NCBI GenBank assembly: GCA_017979445.1
Contig: CM030718.1
Span: 22,749,021 to 22,813,020 of the forward strand
Source: Akebia trifoliata
Lineage: Eukaryota; Streptophyta; Magnoliopsida; Ranunculales; Lardizabalaceae
Length of the DNA stretch: 64,000 nt
Reading direction: 5' to 3'
Shown: one piece after another, positions 1 through 11,529 of the stretch
Numbering within the stretch: position 1 is the first letter of the stretch
How the letters are laid out: each line of letters begins with the position of its first letter
The notes under the pieces: generated by a model
What the model saw: the letters and a program-made list of their open reading frames with translations, nothing else
Databases searched by the model: none
Told to the model about the DNA's origin: nothing
Program-made: the position numbers and the translations under genes

Positions 1-245
1 TAAGTTTCATTAGGAAATACATTTGGTTGTGACGTTAGATTGCCAATGGATGTATGAAGGTCTAATAATGATTTTTAGAAGGACAATTAATGATCAGAGG
101 AGATAGGATATAATATGTATTTGATTTAAAGAATGAGGGCATTTATAGGTATTTCACTTTTAGATGAATGTGGGTCCCACTTCAAGGTTTGTTGGGTAAC
201 AAACTTGATAAAGTAAAGTTCCCTTGGCATAGGCAGAGTCATAAT
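1..245. repeat. Direct copy of foldback repeat arm
   Basis: This stretch is a diverged direct copy of 570-815: the same order of motifs (TTTGGTTGTG, ATTGCCAATG, GGACAATTAATGAT, CTTGATAAAGTAA) occurs in both. It is probably one arm of another copy of the foldback element described at 331-815. No coding potential is seen. Confidence 0.6.
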
Positions 246-330
246 TTTTGGTTAGTAGGGGCTAGATCATTGTTTTAAAAAAAAAAAAAAAAAATTCACC
301 TAGTAGGCCTCACTATTGCATTTTTATCAC

Positions 331-815
331 AAAAACTCTCTTGGAGTTCTAACAACTCCAAGGGAACCTTTCTTTATCAAGTTTGTACCCAATAAACCTT
401 TGAGCGGAATTCACATTATTTTAAAAATATTAAATACTTATAATACCTCCATTCATTAAATCAAATATCTATTATATCCTCCCCCTCATCTCTTTCTCTC
501 CTCTCAACATCTATTTTCTCTTAAAACACCAATCAAACCTAAAAAGAGTTTTATTTATTTTTTAAATGTGAGTTTCATCATGAAATCCATTTGGTTGTGG
601 TGTTGGATTGCCAATGCATCCATGAAGGCCTAATAATGATTTTGGGAAGGACAATTAATGATGAGAGGAGATATGATAAATATGTATTTGATTTAAAAAA
701 TGATGACATTTATAGGTATTTGTCTTTTAGAAGAATGTGAATCCCACTCCAAGATTTGTTGGGTAACAAACTTGATAAAGTAAGGTTCCCTTGGAGTTGT
801 CTCAACTACAAGGGA
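331..815. mobile_element. Foldback (long-TIR) MITE-like element
   Basis: The two halves are inverted copies of each other. The left arm reads CTTGGAGTT...CCAAGGGAACC...TTTATCAAGTTTG and the right arm CAAACTTGATAAAG...GGTTCCCTTGGAGTT. The arms continue inward through the CATTCATTAAATCAAATA motif. It has no ORF, so it looks like a non-autonomous DNA element. The superfamily is not determined. Confidence 0.6.
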
Positions 816-891
816 TTTTTGTAATAAAAATACAACAATTCATCCTGATAAATCTCTCTTTCTCTCTCTCAAAAATACCTACCTTATGGAA

Positions 892-1235
892 TTAGTAAGA
901 TTTTAACTCTTACTAAGGGTCCTTGAGCTCAAATGGGTTACTGCATTGGCAATCCAACACCATAGCCCTCTACAATTCATGAAAAACCTGATCCAAAAAA
1001 AGAAAAAAATCAATATTTTTTTTCGGTCTTGATCCAAGTTCTGAAAATGTACAGCTACAAAACTTCCACGAAACTTTAAATTTAAAATTAAAATTCAATG
1101 GTGAAAAATAATTTTTTTGTTCTTTTTAAAAGTTCCTAGAATTTTGTCCTCCACAATTATGTGGCATCGTATCATGTTTTTTGGATGTCACAAGGTGAGC
1201 TCAACGACCCTTAGTAGGAGTTGAAATCTTACTAA
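892..1235. mobile_element. MITE family A, copy 1
   Basis: Terminal inverted repeats of about 28 bp (TTAGTAAGATTTTAACTC at the left, GAGTTGAAATCTTACTAA read at the right) enclose about 290 bp without an ORF. Internal motifs (GGTTACTGCATTGGC, CATCGTATCATGTTTTT, CACAAGGTGAGC) recur in the copies at 1301, 48472 and 62885, which defines a family. Confidence 0.7.
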
Positions 1236-1300
1236 GTGAGGCTAGTCGGACTCTTTTAACTTGGGTAAAGGCATGTCATAAGGTAAAAAAATGTACTTTC

Positions 1301-1650
1301 CTTACTAATATAGTAAGATATTTAGCCTTAGTTATTTTGCTCAAATGGGTTACCACGTTGGCCATCCAACACCACAGCCATCTAGACTTCATAGAAAAAC
1401 TTAGATAATATATATCAATTTTTTTTTAAGACTTGATTCAAGGATTTGAAAATGGATGACTATCAGGCTTCTATCTAACTCCCAAATTTAAATTTTAAAA
1501 TTTAATACTGAAAAATAACTTCTTTTTTTTTTTTCAAAGTCCATAGAAATTTGTCCTCTACAACCCTAAAGCATCGTATCATGTTTTTCGATGCCACAAG
1601 GTAAGCCCTAGGACCCTTAGTAAGGGTGGAATCCTTACAAACTTAGTAAG
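1301..1650. mobile_element. MITE family A, copy 2
   Basis: It has the same internal motifs as 892-1235 (GGTTACCACGTTGGC, CATCGTATCATGTTTTTCG, ACCCTTAGTAAGGGT) and decayed TTAGTAAG-type ends. It lies about 65 bp downstream of copy 1 in the same orientation. It is non-coding. Confidence 0.65.
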
Positions 1651-2221
1651 CCTGGTCAGACTAAAAGAAAAACATGTGGTTATCAGTATTACCAATCAAA
1701 GTGTAGGAGTTAATCTTTAAAAAAATGTGGTACTCTAATAATGATCAAAGTCTAGGGGGCTAACAATTTTTTTCCCGAAAGTTCCGGGGCGAGCTATAGC
1801 CCACACTCATCCTTACATAGCTCTGCCCATGCTATGAACAAGCCAAAAATGGATTTGTAACTCATCTAAGACTAACATGACTTGTCCGAGTTATCTCAGT
1901 CTCGAAGGCAATTGAGTTAGACAGTTATTGTGAATCGCCATCACATTTGACATGACTTGTCTCATATTTGAAACCTCAACTAAATTTTATATGTTTATAT
2001 AAAATAATTAAAATTTAAAATTTATATGGTTGTGATCTATATAAAATATGTTTAAGCTTAAACAAATCTACCTTACGATAACAAAAAAACATCAGTTTTA
2101 AGAGTTTGTCTTGTTCAAGATGAGATGAGTCACCTTGTTATATTCTCAGATCCATTCGATTCCCATAATAGAAGTTCCATCATTTCCCATTGCTCGTGCT
2201 CATGCCTTTTTTGCATGATGA
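1651..2221. other. Intergenic, nothing recognised
   Basis: AT-rich sequence with no usable frame and no clear repeat structure that I can see. Confidence 0.4.
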
Positions 2222-2229
2222 TCAGTGAG

Positions 2230-2694
2230 CATGGTTTTTAACCTCGGTATTAGGTCTCGTCTCGTTCAGCTTTGATACCAAGTTGACTCGGATGATATGT
2301 TTTCTCTCGTTCGAGTTGTCACATTGGACATTAAGACAATGATTTTAATTATTTAAAAAATCTGAAATGATTCCTATTAAAAAATACAAAATTAAAAAAA
2401 ATTGATTTTGGGGTGAAAGAATAGAGGGTTGAGGCTTTAACTCGTTTGTCTCAGTTAACTCAGACGAGATTTTGAAAATCTCGTCCGATACGTCCCGTTT
2501 AACTTGTGAGTTAATAATTTTCTGTGCTATCTTGTTTGTATCACCCGAGATATTAAAAAATATCGTCTGAGACGACTCGCTTATCTCACGATACACGATC
2601 GTCTCAAAATACTTTGTGAGTTGGTCTCATTCAACTCTGATACCGAGTTAACTTAGGTGATATGTCTCGGTCTCGGACAAGTTTAAAAACCATG
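2230..2694. mobile_element. hAT-type MITE with 8-bp TSD
   Basis: The ends are inverted repeats (CATGGTTTTTAACC at the left; the right end TTTAAAAACCATG reads CATGGTTTTTAAA on the other strand). The element is flanked by a perfect 8-bp direct repeat TCAGTGAG (2222-2229 and 2695-2702), as expected for hAT transposition. Inside are further inverted CTCGTCTCG/GATACCAAGTT motifs. There is no transposase. It ends about 200 bp beyond the stop codon of the receptor-like gene. Confidence 0.8.
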
Positions 2695-2907
2695 TCAGTG
2701 AGTGAGTGGTGCAGATGAGTACAATAAAATTAGTTAAACTGCACACTTAAGAATTGCCATTTAAACTCAGGAAGTGTTGTTTTGAAAACTAAGGATGTAT
2801 GATTGCATAAAACAATATTTTACAGGGAAAACCATTTTCCAAGAAAATGGTCTTAAGAAAATAGATTGTCACAAAAGAATTTACTGATTCCAGATAACAT
2901 CGTTGCC

Positions 2908-5900
2908 TCAATGTGCTTTGTGGTGCATATCAGAGGGTCCTAAATCTATTTGGTGCCCGATTTCCACTACCCTAAAGTCATTCATTGTACTTTCCCTTGT
3001 AACTGTAGGATCTTGAAGGTTCATTCCAGGCACTGATGTGTTATAGCTCGTTGGTGTGGCAAAGGGTGGCCCATCAGGCTTAGTGACCTCACCCACTTGC
3101 CCTGAAAACATTAAGAATGACCTAACTTAGAGCTAACACTTCCTGATTATAATAAATCAATATTATATCATGTATGCACTTCTCCATAATCATGTTTATT
3201 TTGCATCCCAAAGTACTTTTTGACATCGAACCTTATATAAAATTACAAAGTCAATAAGAAAAATAAAAGAACACAACAAGATGTTTGTGATTCAATAGCG
3301 CCTATGTCCAAGGATGAGATGATAATATTTCACTCAAAATTATAACTCGGGTTTCTCCCTATTATTCTCTTAGATCTCCCAAACTTGAAAGCATTAATTT
3401 TGTTGTTCAATTTACTCTTTTAACCTTAAAATGAGTTATGTGACATATATGCATACATGTGACATTCAAAATATCAAAATTGCCTGATTAGGTACAAGTG
3501 CACAATACTTCCCCAGTGATATATCAATCAACAAATAGATTCAAAATGAACAAATGCACGACTTGATCATAGTCATTAGTTCCGTCATGTATTTAATTAG
3601 AATACTACAAAAATATAATAAACATCGTGATTGAAGTTGATGAACCTTTGAGCTAAATTGGGTGAGAAATGTAAGTTAGATAATTCAAAATCACGTAAGG
3701 AAATGAAGTTGCTGACCTGAACTGAATGCTACAATTTCTGTGATTTTTTGTCGGTGGTGAAGGATAGCAAGAACTCCAAAAATAACCCAGAAAACGCCGA
3801 ATATTGCAAGTGCCACTCTAAGTATAGTTGGTATCAGTTTTTTACTCTTCTTATCATTGTTTGAAGGTTGAGTATAATTGGTTGAAGTCTCTAATGAAAA
3901 GTCAGATGATGTTACAATTGTCCAAGGTGGTGTTTCACTGCTCAAAAGTATCCTGGTGCTTGAAGTCCCATATGACTCGTTGGATATGCACAAATCTGGA
4001 TTGCTCATGATGCTACAATTCAAAAGAACAAAAAAATCAAGACCTTCAATCGTCAAAGAAGTCACACTTGATGACGACGAGGAATAGTGGAAAGATGGGT
4101 ACTTAATGATTCACTTACTTTAACTTCAAATTTTTGTTTTTAGATAGTGAAGATGGAATAGTTCCGAAAAAATCGTTGTCTGCCAAGTTCCTTCACGGAA
4201 AACAAATATCATTTTTCAGGTTAGTTTTAAAGAAATGTGTAATTTTCATAAGACCATAGAAGAACATGTTGGAGGTGCAATAGAACTCACAAGTCTACAA
4301 GATTGGGGAAGGAACCAAGGAAAGCAGGAACTTCTTCAATAAAGCTATTATTGTGAAAATCTCTACAAACCATGAAAAAGATCCAAGTTTAAAAACAACA
4401 AAGATTGAATCATCAATTTTACTTCGTTGTTCTCCATAACCCTTTTCACTCACATGGTTTCAAGAGCATCCATCCCACTAAAATCAGGAATAGTCCCATA
4501 TAATCCAAGGCCACTGAGATATCTGGAAAACCACATAGAAAAAATAGACAAGAGATCCAGTGTTCAATCCCAACAAATTAAATTTGATAAAGCCATAAAT
4601 ATATATAAAGGAAAAAAAAATTATAAGTCAATGAACCAAATACAAATGATTTGGCATAAATAATGATATTAGAAGAAGATTTACAGTGCTGTAATTCGTG
4701 GTGTAGCATCAGAACTACATGCGACCCAATCCCAAGTAAAGGGGGCGGGAAGACAAGGGTCACCACTCCATTCCTGTAGTTCAATGAAGTTGTTTTGTAA
4801 CAAAGTTAATGCATCCACTGGAAAAAAACAAAAAAGAAGAAAAAATAATGATTAGTCTACAATTCTCATAGTTCTTATTGCATCATAAGTAATAATTAAA
4901 TTGAATAAATTATGATTAATTTAGCATTTTTTTCCAATAGGGTCGAATTTTAGATTTAAAAGTTGGAAGGAAATTTCATTGCGTCATCTACGTCATATCC
5001 CATTTAGTCTTTGCGATGTGTGATTTCGAATTCTTTTGGAGAGAAAGCAATAGAGCAACACATTTCTTAGCAAGGTTGGGAAGTTATTCTAATGATATTT
5101 TTGTAATAGAGGAGGCTACTAGTATTCCTCAAGAGCTTTAGCGCATTTTAGAGGAAGGTCTTATCTGTACTTACACTCGTTAGTTGTGTTTTTTTTTTTT
5201 TTTTTTCTTTTGAACCCCAGCTTATCAATATTAAAAAAAAAACATGAATCTTATTTTGCCCCCCATCTCTATATATCATGACTCATATCTTGATGTATTC
5301 CTTCGTATATTTGTTTACTACCTTCATCTATGTCATTTTCAAATTTCTATTATTCTTCTAGGGTTTTTGATTTGTACTAAAGTCTCCATTTTCACTAGTG
5401 TTAGTATTTATATTCTTGTCACAAGCCCAAATAACTCAAAAATAAAAGAAAGGCATAAAATTTGAATGTTTAAAAATTAGAAACACACAATCTTTTGCAT
5501 TGGTTCCATCAGTTAGTGCATCACCGACACTGAAGACCTCCATGGCATTAATTAGTGGGGGAAGAGTTGAGTCCGAGGTGGCCACCAAAGAAAACAAAGT
5601 GTTTGCAGAAGCAGTCATGTTTCCAATATAAATCTCCAAAGTACTCCCATAAGATGGAATTATGGGATTTGTGCTAGCCTCATTGTTAATGTAAATCTGA
5701 AACGATTGCTTCTCCATTGAATCCAGCTGAGCTAGTTCAGCAAAGTATGTGTTGATGTAGATGGGTACTTCAACTGTTGGTAGATTAGTGTTTAAGATTA
5801 CGGAGAATGATACATTTTTCGGTGTCATTGCACTCTGTAACACAGATCTTGGAGGGTTATCTTCAACATCAACCTTCATGAATAGTAAGTCACTTGGAAC

Positions 5901-8125
5901 CTTAACTAGTCTATTGGTTACTATTGCAGGAACCCAAATACGATCATAAGCGTCATCCGAGAACCTAAACCAACATCAAAAGTTATACATGTAAACATTG
6001 AACCCACAATAAAAAATAAAATAAAACAAGAAACATCAAATACACCAAGATTTACATTGTATGATGGTATGCCTACATCCACTGATGAGATGAGACCAAT
6101 TGACTAAATTAGACTAAGAAACAAATTAAAGCTTTGGAATTTTTTACTTCTACCTTTCGTAGACCTTCCAAACCCTCATTTCTATGTTTTCTTTAACTCT
6201 TATCATGTCAGCCTAAAACGAGTAATATTGACTTCAATGGAATATTGTCAGCCTTCGAGACTATGTTCGTTACATAAGTACCACTAAAAGGCATTTTTAT
6301 TTTATCTTTTACTACAAAAGGGTAAGGAAGTTATCGTCTTTTTGATCAATAGTGTTTTTGTATTGTACTTTTGAGAGTTTGTGATATTTATAGAAAATGT
6401 ACCGTTGCATAAGGACAACACAACCCTTGGTTTTTGTACTACAAACATTTTAGGAATAGAGAGATTTACCAAAACGTAATCAATTTTTGATGAAATTTCA
6501 ATTCCAACTCACTGTTCATTTTAATTCCCAAAATGTGACCAGTAACGATTTCTGAAGTTTTAATATGACAATTTTGCAAGTTTAAAGTGACAATCTTGCA
6601 GGTATCAAGTGCCTATCTCACAGGTTCGTTAAAAGTAGCGAGATCGTCACTATATAAGCAAACGAGATTGTCACTTTGGGAGAAAAACACCCAGTGAGAT
6701 TGTCACTTTAAACATGCAATCTCGTAACTTGAAAAACCTGCGATCTTGCACATTCATGTTTTGTGAATTAAAATGAACAATTAGCAGGAAAGGAAATTTC
6801 ATCATATTTGGCTCCCGAAATGGTAATTCACCCTTAAGAATTTTCATTAAAAAAAAACATGATTTTGGAGTTTGTTAACATTCCATTGCAGTCTTAGACG
6901 ACAACAAATAATACGTATCCAAATTCTAAAATTCGAAGATTGCCCTTATTAATCCTAATGAGTGTGTTTTATTTTCCTAGAGTACAATGCACCCATGGTA
7001 ATTAATTACCAACTAGATTTAAGATTCAAGACATCTATAGCAATATAATGAATCATAGCAAAGGAGACACATTGGATATTTTTCACATACCTTATTGTTT
7101 TATTTGTACCAAAAGCAACCCTCTTTCTCAAGAACAAAGGATAATTTGAATCAACATGGCTGTACATACCGATATCCAAACTCCTTACTTCAAGTGTTGA
7201 TATAAAGGGAAACTGATTATTTTGTGTTTGTGCAACACATACACTTATGGTATTCCCTTTTGCACTATATACTGCTTCATAATAAACTACATCGTCGCTC
7301 GATGTCACCACTGTTGCCCAGTGGTTTCCATCAAATTGCAGATCGAAGGTTGGTGGAGATGATTTCTTGTCATAGTTTCCATAGAAAAAGCCAGCACGTA
7401 CAAGGACACGATCACCCTTGTCAATATCTATTGTGTAGCAATTCTTCTTGTGAGTAGTGAATACTCGAAGAGTGCTCAATACATGAGAGACTGAACTCGG
7501 TGTCGGCACAACATGGTTTTCACCATTTTGAACATAGAGATCATCTCCAAACCATAAAATAAAGTTTTCGTCAGAGTAAGAACTTGAGGTACCACAATCA
7601 ATGCTCACAAACACTGTAAATTGGATAACACACGGAAACAACATGATTTATTAGAAGCAACAAAGATAATCCTCATCATTATCTATGCCTTATTCCAAAA
7701 CCAAGGTTGCAACATGAATCCTATTTTTCTATATATTTAGAAAAAGAAAAACAGTGGGTTTTTTTTTTCAAATAGAGTTGCCATTATGAACATCTGACTT
7801 TGGCTTAACCTTACTTGAAGTGTTAAAACTACCATTTTTTTTTTAATTCTTACAAAATTATTCAAAATGAAAAACACCAGGATATTTGCATGAATCATTA
7901 GTCAAAGGGTGTAAATCTATATTATTATTTTTTTATTGAGAGAGACATGTCTAAAACATCTAATTTGTAAGGGTGGTAAATATATAAAAATAATAACTTA
8001 GACTGAATATCTAGACAATGGAGATCATAATTCCTTTTAACCTCACCTTCTGCTGATACCAATACAAAGGAAAGAGACAGAGATGATAATGACAGAAGAA
8101 GAAGATGAAGAAGGTTAGCAGCCAT
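2908..8125 (-). CDS. Kinase-less malectin-like/LRR transmembrane receptor-like protein
   Basis: Nine exons, read from 8125 downward: 8047-8125, 7091-7613, 5489-5964, 4685-4817, 4454-4522, 4291-4362, 4119-4190, 3717-4012, 2908-3101. All introns are GT-AG and the phases agree, giving 637 residues and TGA. Residues 1-25 are a signal peptide. About 27-359 (exons 2-3) are a malectin-like region starting FVSIDCGTSSSY. Exon 4 has the W-SGDPCLP-W-W cap that precedes LRRs in this family. Exons 5-7 (69-72 nt, same phase) each encode roughly one LRR. Residues 534-559 span the membrane and about 78 residues are cytoplasmic, ending with a conserved-looking VPGMN-QDPTVTRE block. No kinase follows within the 2.9 kb remaining downstream. 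The architecture is that of LRR-I-type receptors without the kinase, so a carbohydrate-sensing or co-receptor role is inferred. The exon 3 donor was chosen by phase (it gives DLDAL) and is the least certain junction. Confidence 0.85.
4925..5230. other. Intron 3 of the receptor-like gene
   Basis: Intron sequence between exons 4 and 3 (4818-5488), AT-rich, with a long T run near 5191. It has no recognisable element or alternative exon. Confidence 0.4.
6488..6816. mobile_element. Foldback MITE inside intron 2 of the receptor-like gene
   Basis: Left arm GATGAAATTTCAATTCC...GTTCATTTTAATTC and right arm GAATTAAAATGAAC...GGAAATTTCATC form inverted ends of about 50 bp. Between them GAGATYGTCACT-type units are repeated in both orientations. 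It is non-coding and lies wholly in the intron at 5965-7090, so the gene stays intact. Confidence 0.65.
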
Positions 8126-8186
8126 GGAGGTCTAAAAGATAGAAAGAGCCTCTGGGCCTAGACCTTCATTAATGGGGGAATGAAGT

Positions 8187-8313
8187 TTGACCTTCTTAAG
8201 GATTTGACTTTTTCTTCTTCTTTTCAAAAACAAAAGTAATCACAGCTCAGTAATGAAAGGGTTATCTTGTTAAAGGGTGTTTGGTATGTATTTTCTTCTC
8301 GTTGGCTTTGACT
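8187..8313 (-). promoter_or_regulatory. Three W-box cores upstream of the receptor-like gene
   Basis: TTGACC at 8187-8192 and TTGACT at 8204-8209 and 8308-8313 lie 60-190 bp upstream of the ATG at 8125. TTGACY is the core bound by WRKY factors in either orientation. In AT-rich DNA such cores arise by chance, so regulation by WRKY proteins is only suggested. The ATG itself has a good context (ATGG). Confidence 0.35.
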
Positions 8314-8342
8314 TAGATAAAATTATTAAAGACTTTGGTTTA

Positions 8343-8594
8343 TTTTATTATTATTATTTTTTTTTAATTTTAAAACCGGGTATCCCTGTAGATAGCGTGT
8401 CGGACCCATGAATCATGGCCTTGTCGAAGAACTAGTCTCGGGGCACATGCAACACCCGCACCTCACATGAACCACATAAGTGCGAGTGCGTCCTCACAGG
8501 TGGCCCCTGAGCTCATACTGGGCATTGAACTCATGACCTACCGGCATTAACCTTTTATCGGTCCAAAATTGCCATTGAGCGAACTCCTGGGGTT
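8343..8594 (-). mobile_element. tRNA-derived SINE with 14-bp TSD
   Basis: A perfect 14-bp direct repeat AAGACTTTGGTTTA flanks the element (8329-8342 and 8595-8608). Read on the minus strand it starts at a CCCCAGGAGTTCGCTC region, has tRNA-like A-box (TCAATGGCAA) and B-box (AGGTCATGAGTTCAATGCC) segments near its 5' end, and ends in an A/T-rich tail. The long target-site duplication and tail indicate LINE-type retrotransposition. It lies about 220 bp upstream of the receptor-like gene. Confidence 0.82.
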
Positions 8595-8608
8595 AAGACT
8601 TTGGTTTA

Positions 8609-8955
8609 GTTGATTCCCCACTCATTGGGTATATTTGTTGATATTAAACAGATGAATGATTGGTTTGTTAGCTGTTATTCTCACAGACTGTAATCCTATG
8701 TAGAAATATATGTTCATGAACAAACGTGCATGCCACATTTAATTTTTAAGTATTTTTCTGCCAATTGACTTATGATTAATATTGATTAAACAATAATTTT
8801 AAAACTCAACTTGAATGATCATCATGTTGTTGATGACACATAAATTGATTTGGATGAGTCATTAAAAATATATTACATTTTATTTATTTTGAATACGTTA
8901 TCATTTTAAAATAAATAATAATATCTAGTTTTGTTCTCCAATTTTTTTTAAATAT
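8609..8955. other. Intergenic, nothing recognised
   Basis: AT-rich sequence between the SINE and the next MITE. I see no coding or repeat structure. Confidence 0.4.
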
Positions 8956-9404
8956 AGGGTAAATTATACTTTGACCCCCTATAGTTTGGCATAATTCCAT
9001 ATTGACCCTTAATGTTTTGATAATCGCACTTACCTCCCCTTTCACTAACAATGTTAAAATTCAGATGTTATTTTACTATTTTATTTTTATTATTACAAAA
9101 ACTAAATTTTAAAACGATAATTAAAAATGCTCCCATCTAAGCATTCACATCTTAAGTATGAACCCATTTTTTGACAGGGATAATTTTGTTTATCAAGAAA
9201 AATAATATTTTAAAAAGTATAAAATGAACTTTTCAAAAATAAAAATCATTTTTTAAATATTTGGTTGACGGGAAGTAAATGGAAGGGGGAGAGGTAAATC
9301 AGCCCCTTAGGTAACTATAAGGGAGGCAAGTGCAATTATCAAAACTTTAGGAGGTCAACATGGAACTAAGCCAAACTCCAGGGGATTAAAATGTAATTTA
9401 CCCT
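8956..9404. mobile_element. MITE with AGGGTAAATTA termini
   Basis: Inverted arms of about 90 bp: left AGGGTAAATTATACTTTGAC...TTTGGCATAATTCCATATTG and right CAACATGGAACTAAGCCAAA...TAATTTACCCT. The flanks are TAAATAT and TAAATAA, a possible short target duplication. It has no ORF. Elements starting AGGGTAAATT are widespread plant MITEs; the superfamily is not settled from this copy. Confidence 0.75.
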
Positions 9405-9643
9405 TAAATAATTATAGTTGCATAACTCGGTCTTGTTTCTGATCCAAGTCGAAAAGCTGTTAAATTGACTTAAAAAGTAGGCAACTTTGATTTTTGGAGT
9501 AGAGTCAATTCAAAATCCAATTGAGTCCAGTTGACTTGATTGAATATTGAGTCAACTCAACAAATTTTAAAACTGGATGAAATACACAGGCAAAGAGTTA
9601 TATCATTATGATGGTTTGTGATGAGATTCTTATTGTAATTGAT

Positions 9644-10912
9644 TGATAATCATGACCTAAAAAGTTATTTCTAAGATCCTATTTACAGAAATTTTAAGGC
9701 TTAATCATACGCTAAATTCTCTAAATAGACATAATTCATTAATAGTCTATTTTTATTATTGTTTATGATTTTTTGCCTAATTTTGATTATTTATTTGTGA
9801 TAGGTCAAAGTCACAAGATCCAAAAAGGACGAACTAAGACAATCGAAAGAGTACATTGCACTTCAGGACTCAAGACAAGACTACGGACCAAAATCCAAAC
9901 CCATTAGGCCCATAAGAGTTGTGGCATGGTGAACTCCTTGGGCGGCGCGGTGAAGTTGGCAAGAACTACTCAAGTATTTGTGCAAATTTATGACGGCTTG
10001 ATTTGTAACCTAATAAATTAGGGTTTAAACATTTTGTTATACACGGAAGTTTTTCAAATCTATTAAACCTTATTATGGTTTCTACAAATAAGAGACCAGG
10101 CCATAATGGAAAAAAAAAACTCTTTCCTATCTTCTTCTTCTACCTCATTTGTTTTTATTTTGATTTTAGGTTTTTAATTTTTGTTTTTACTATTCAAACT
10201 TTGTAATCAATGAGCAACTACTGATTTCAGGCTAAAGATCAATAAATAAGCAACTTCTATTTTCTCATCTCCTCGCTCTCTTTTTATGTTTTCTATGCTT
10301 TATTTATTTTTTCTTGTGATGATCATCGGCTAAACCTCTATTAGAGAGGTTAATGAAGCCATGAGTAAGATCATCGTAATCAATTTATTAGTTTATATAT
10401 GTGTTTAATAGTTTATTTGTGATAATGATTTATTAAGTAGAGATCATCATATCTGATTTGTTATTCATGGTTTTGATGGTTTAGACTTAGTTAAGTTCAA
10501 GTTAAATTATACTAATTAAATATTAAGTTAATCTTTTGATTTCATCTTATTAACTTAAATCATAATTTTTTGAGTTAATAATTGTGTCTAATATAATCAT
10601 TCTCTGATCCAACAACATTAGATTGTTAGTGGGTTTGAGATAAGAATAAATACTGATAACTGATGAAATTACTTATTTGTGGTGGATTTGACTGATGTAA
10701 TCTTTACATTGCAATCTTATTTCATGTTCTTCTATTGTTTTTAGTTTAGTTTAAAATTCTTTCTGAATCAATTTTTTATTAGTTAGTTATAAATCTTTAT
10801 CGTTTTAAGTTAAAAATTGTTGGATCAACGTTATTTATGTGGATCGACCCTTACTTGCCAAGATTTTTGTATTTATTCTTATTTTATTTTGCATGTTAAT
10901 CTACAACCAACA
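9644..10912 (+). mobile_element. Solo LTR, family S, copy A
   Basis: It begins TGATAATCATGACC and ends CTACAACCAACA, with flanking repeat ATTGAT (9638-9643 and 10913-10918). It shares the family's landmarks in order: a CCATTAGGCCC region, a promoter-like segment ending in a CTACAAATAAGAGACC stretch, the ATGATCATCGGCTAAAC motif and a terminal GGATCGACCCTTACTTGCCA block. It lacks any internal retroelement ORF on either side, so it is best read as a solo LTR. It is the most diverged of four copies. Confidence 0.75.
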
Positions 10913-11002
10913 ATTGATTTTGCAAATGATCATAAGTCTATCTTCTTTTTTGCCACTTGGGCTAACCAGGGTTCATGGACTTCCAATGATAATGCCTAGT
11001 TT

Positions 11003-11520
11003 ATGGTTGCCAATGGGTCGGGCTGGGGAATAAACTGCCGAGGTTAAATAGGCCTAAAATCCTAAACCAAGCACAACCCACCTAATTTCAAATTTGAGCC
11101 CAGTAAGAAAAGACTTCTCGAAAACCACTCTTTTCAGCGGATAGTTATCGCGTCAACCTAGGACACCAACGAGCCTAGCAACCAAGTTCGAGTCCGACTT
11201 TGAAGCGGCCAGGCCACTTCAAAATTTTAGAGGAACCCTCGTCGTTACAAGACATGTGGCTTTTTCACGCCCCCTACATTTTTGTTGATATTTGGGATAC
11301 ATCCTTGGAAATGCCTCTTGTAATCCACAGGAGAGGGTTTGAACAAAATTTTGAAGCATAATGGCCCTTCAAAGTTTTTTCCCCCAAGTTCAAGCCAAGC
11401 CCTAAAGACAAATTTGGGCACAATTCAGTCCAGTCTGATAACTAAATGGGCCAAAATCATTACCAAATCCAATCCATGATTTGCTGGTCCGGACCAAAAC
11501 CCAACCCATTAACAACCCTA
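11003..11520. mobile_element. Non-autonomous TIR repeat (GGGTTGCCAATGGG type)
   Basis: Left end GGTTGCCAATGGGTCGGGCT and right end CCAACCCATTAACAACCC are inverted copies. There is no transposase. A second, smaller element (11200-11385) sits inside it. Confidence 0.6.
11200..11385. mobile_element. MITE family C (CTTTGAAG ends), nested copy
   Basis: The left end CTTTGAAGCGGCC...TTCAAAATTTT and the right end AAAATTTTGAAG...CTTCAAAG are inverted. Internal CACGCCCCCTACATTT and TTGTAATCCACAGGAGAGGGTT motifs recur at 51600-51720 and, in part, at 51000-51110. It is inserted within the larger repeat at 11003-11520. Confidence 0.65.
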
Positions 11521-11529
11521 TATACCTAA

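Noticed and set aside
3828..4087. Two plus-strand frames of 60 and 69 codons
   Set aside because: They are antisense to exon 8 of the receptor-like gene and its intron border, with no independent support.
5244..5465. Plus-strand 73-codon hydrophobic frame
   Set aside because: It lies in intron 3 of the receptor-like gene and reads as low-complexity T-rich sequence.
10839..11033. 64-codon frame spanning a solo LTR end
   Set aside because: It crosses the LTR terminus and target duplication, so it cannot be a conserved gene.
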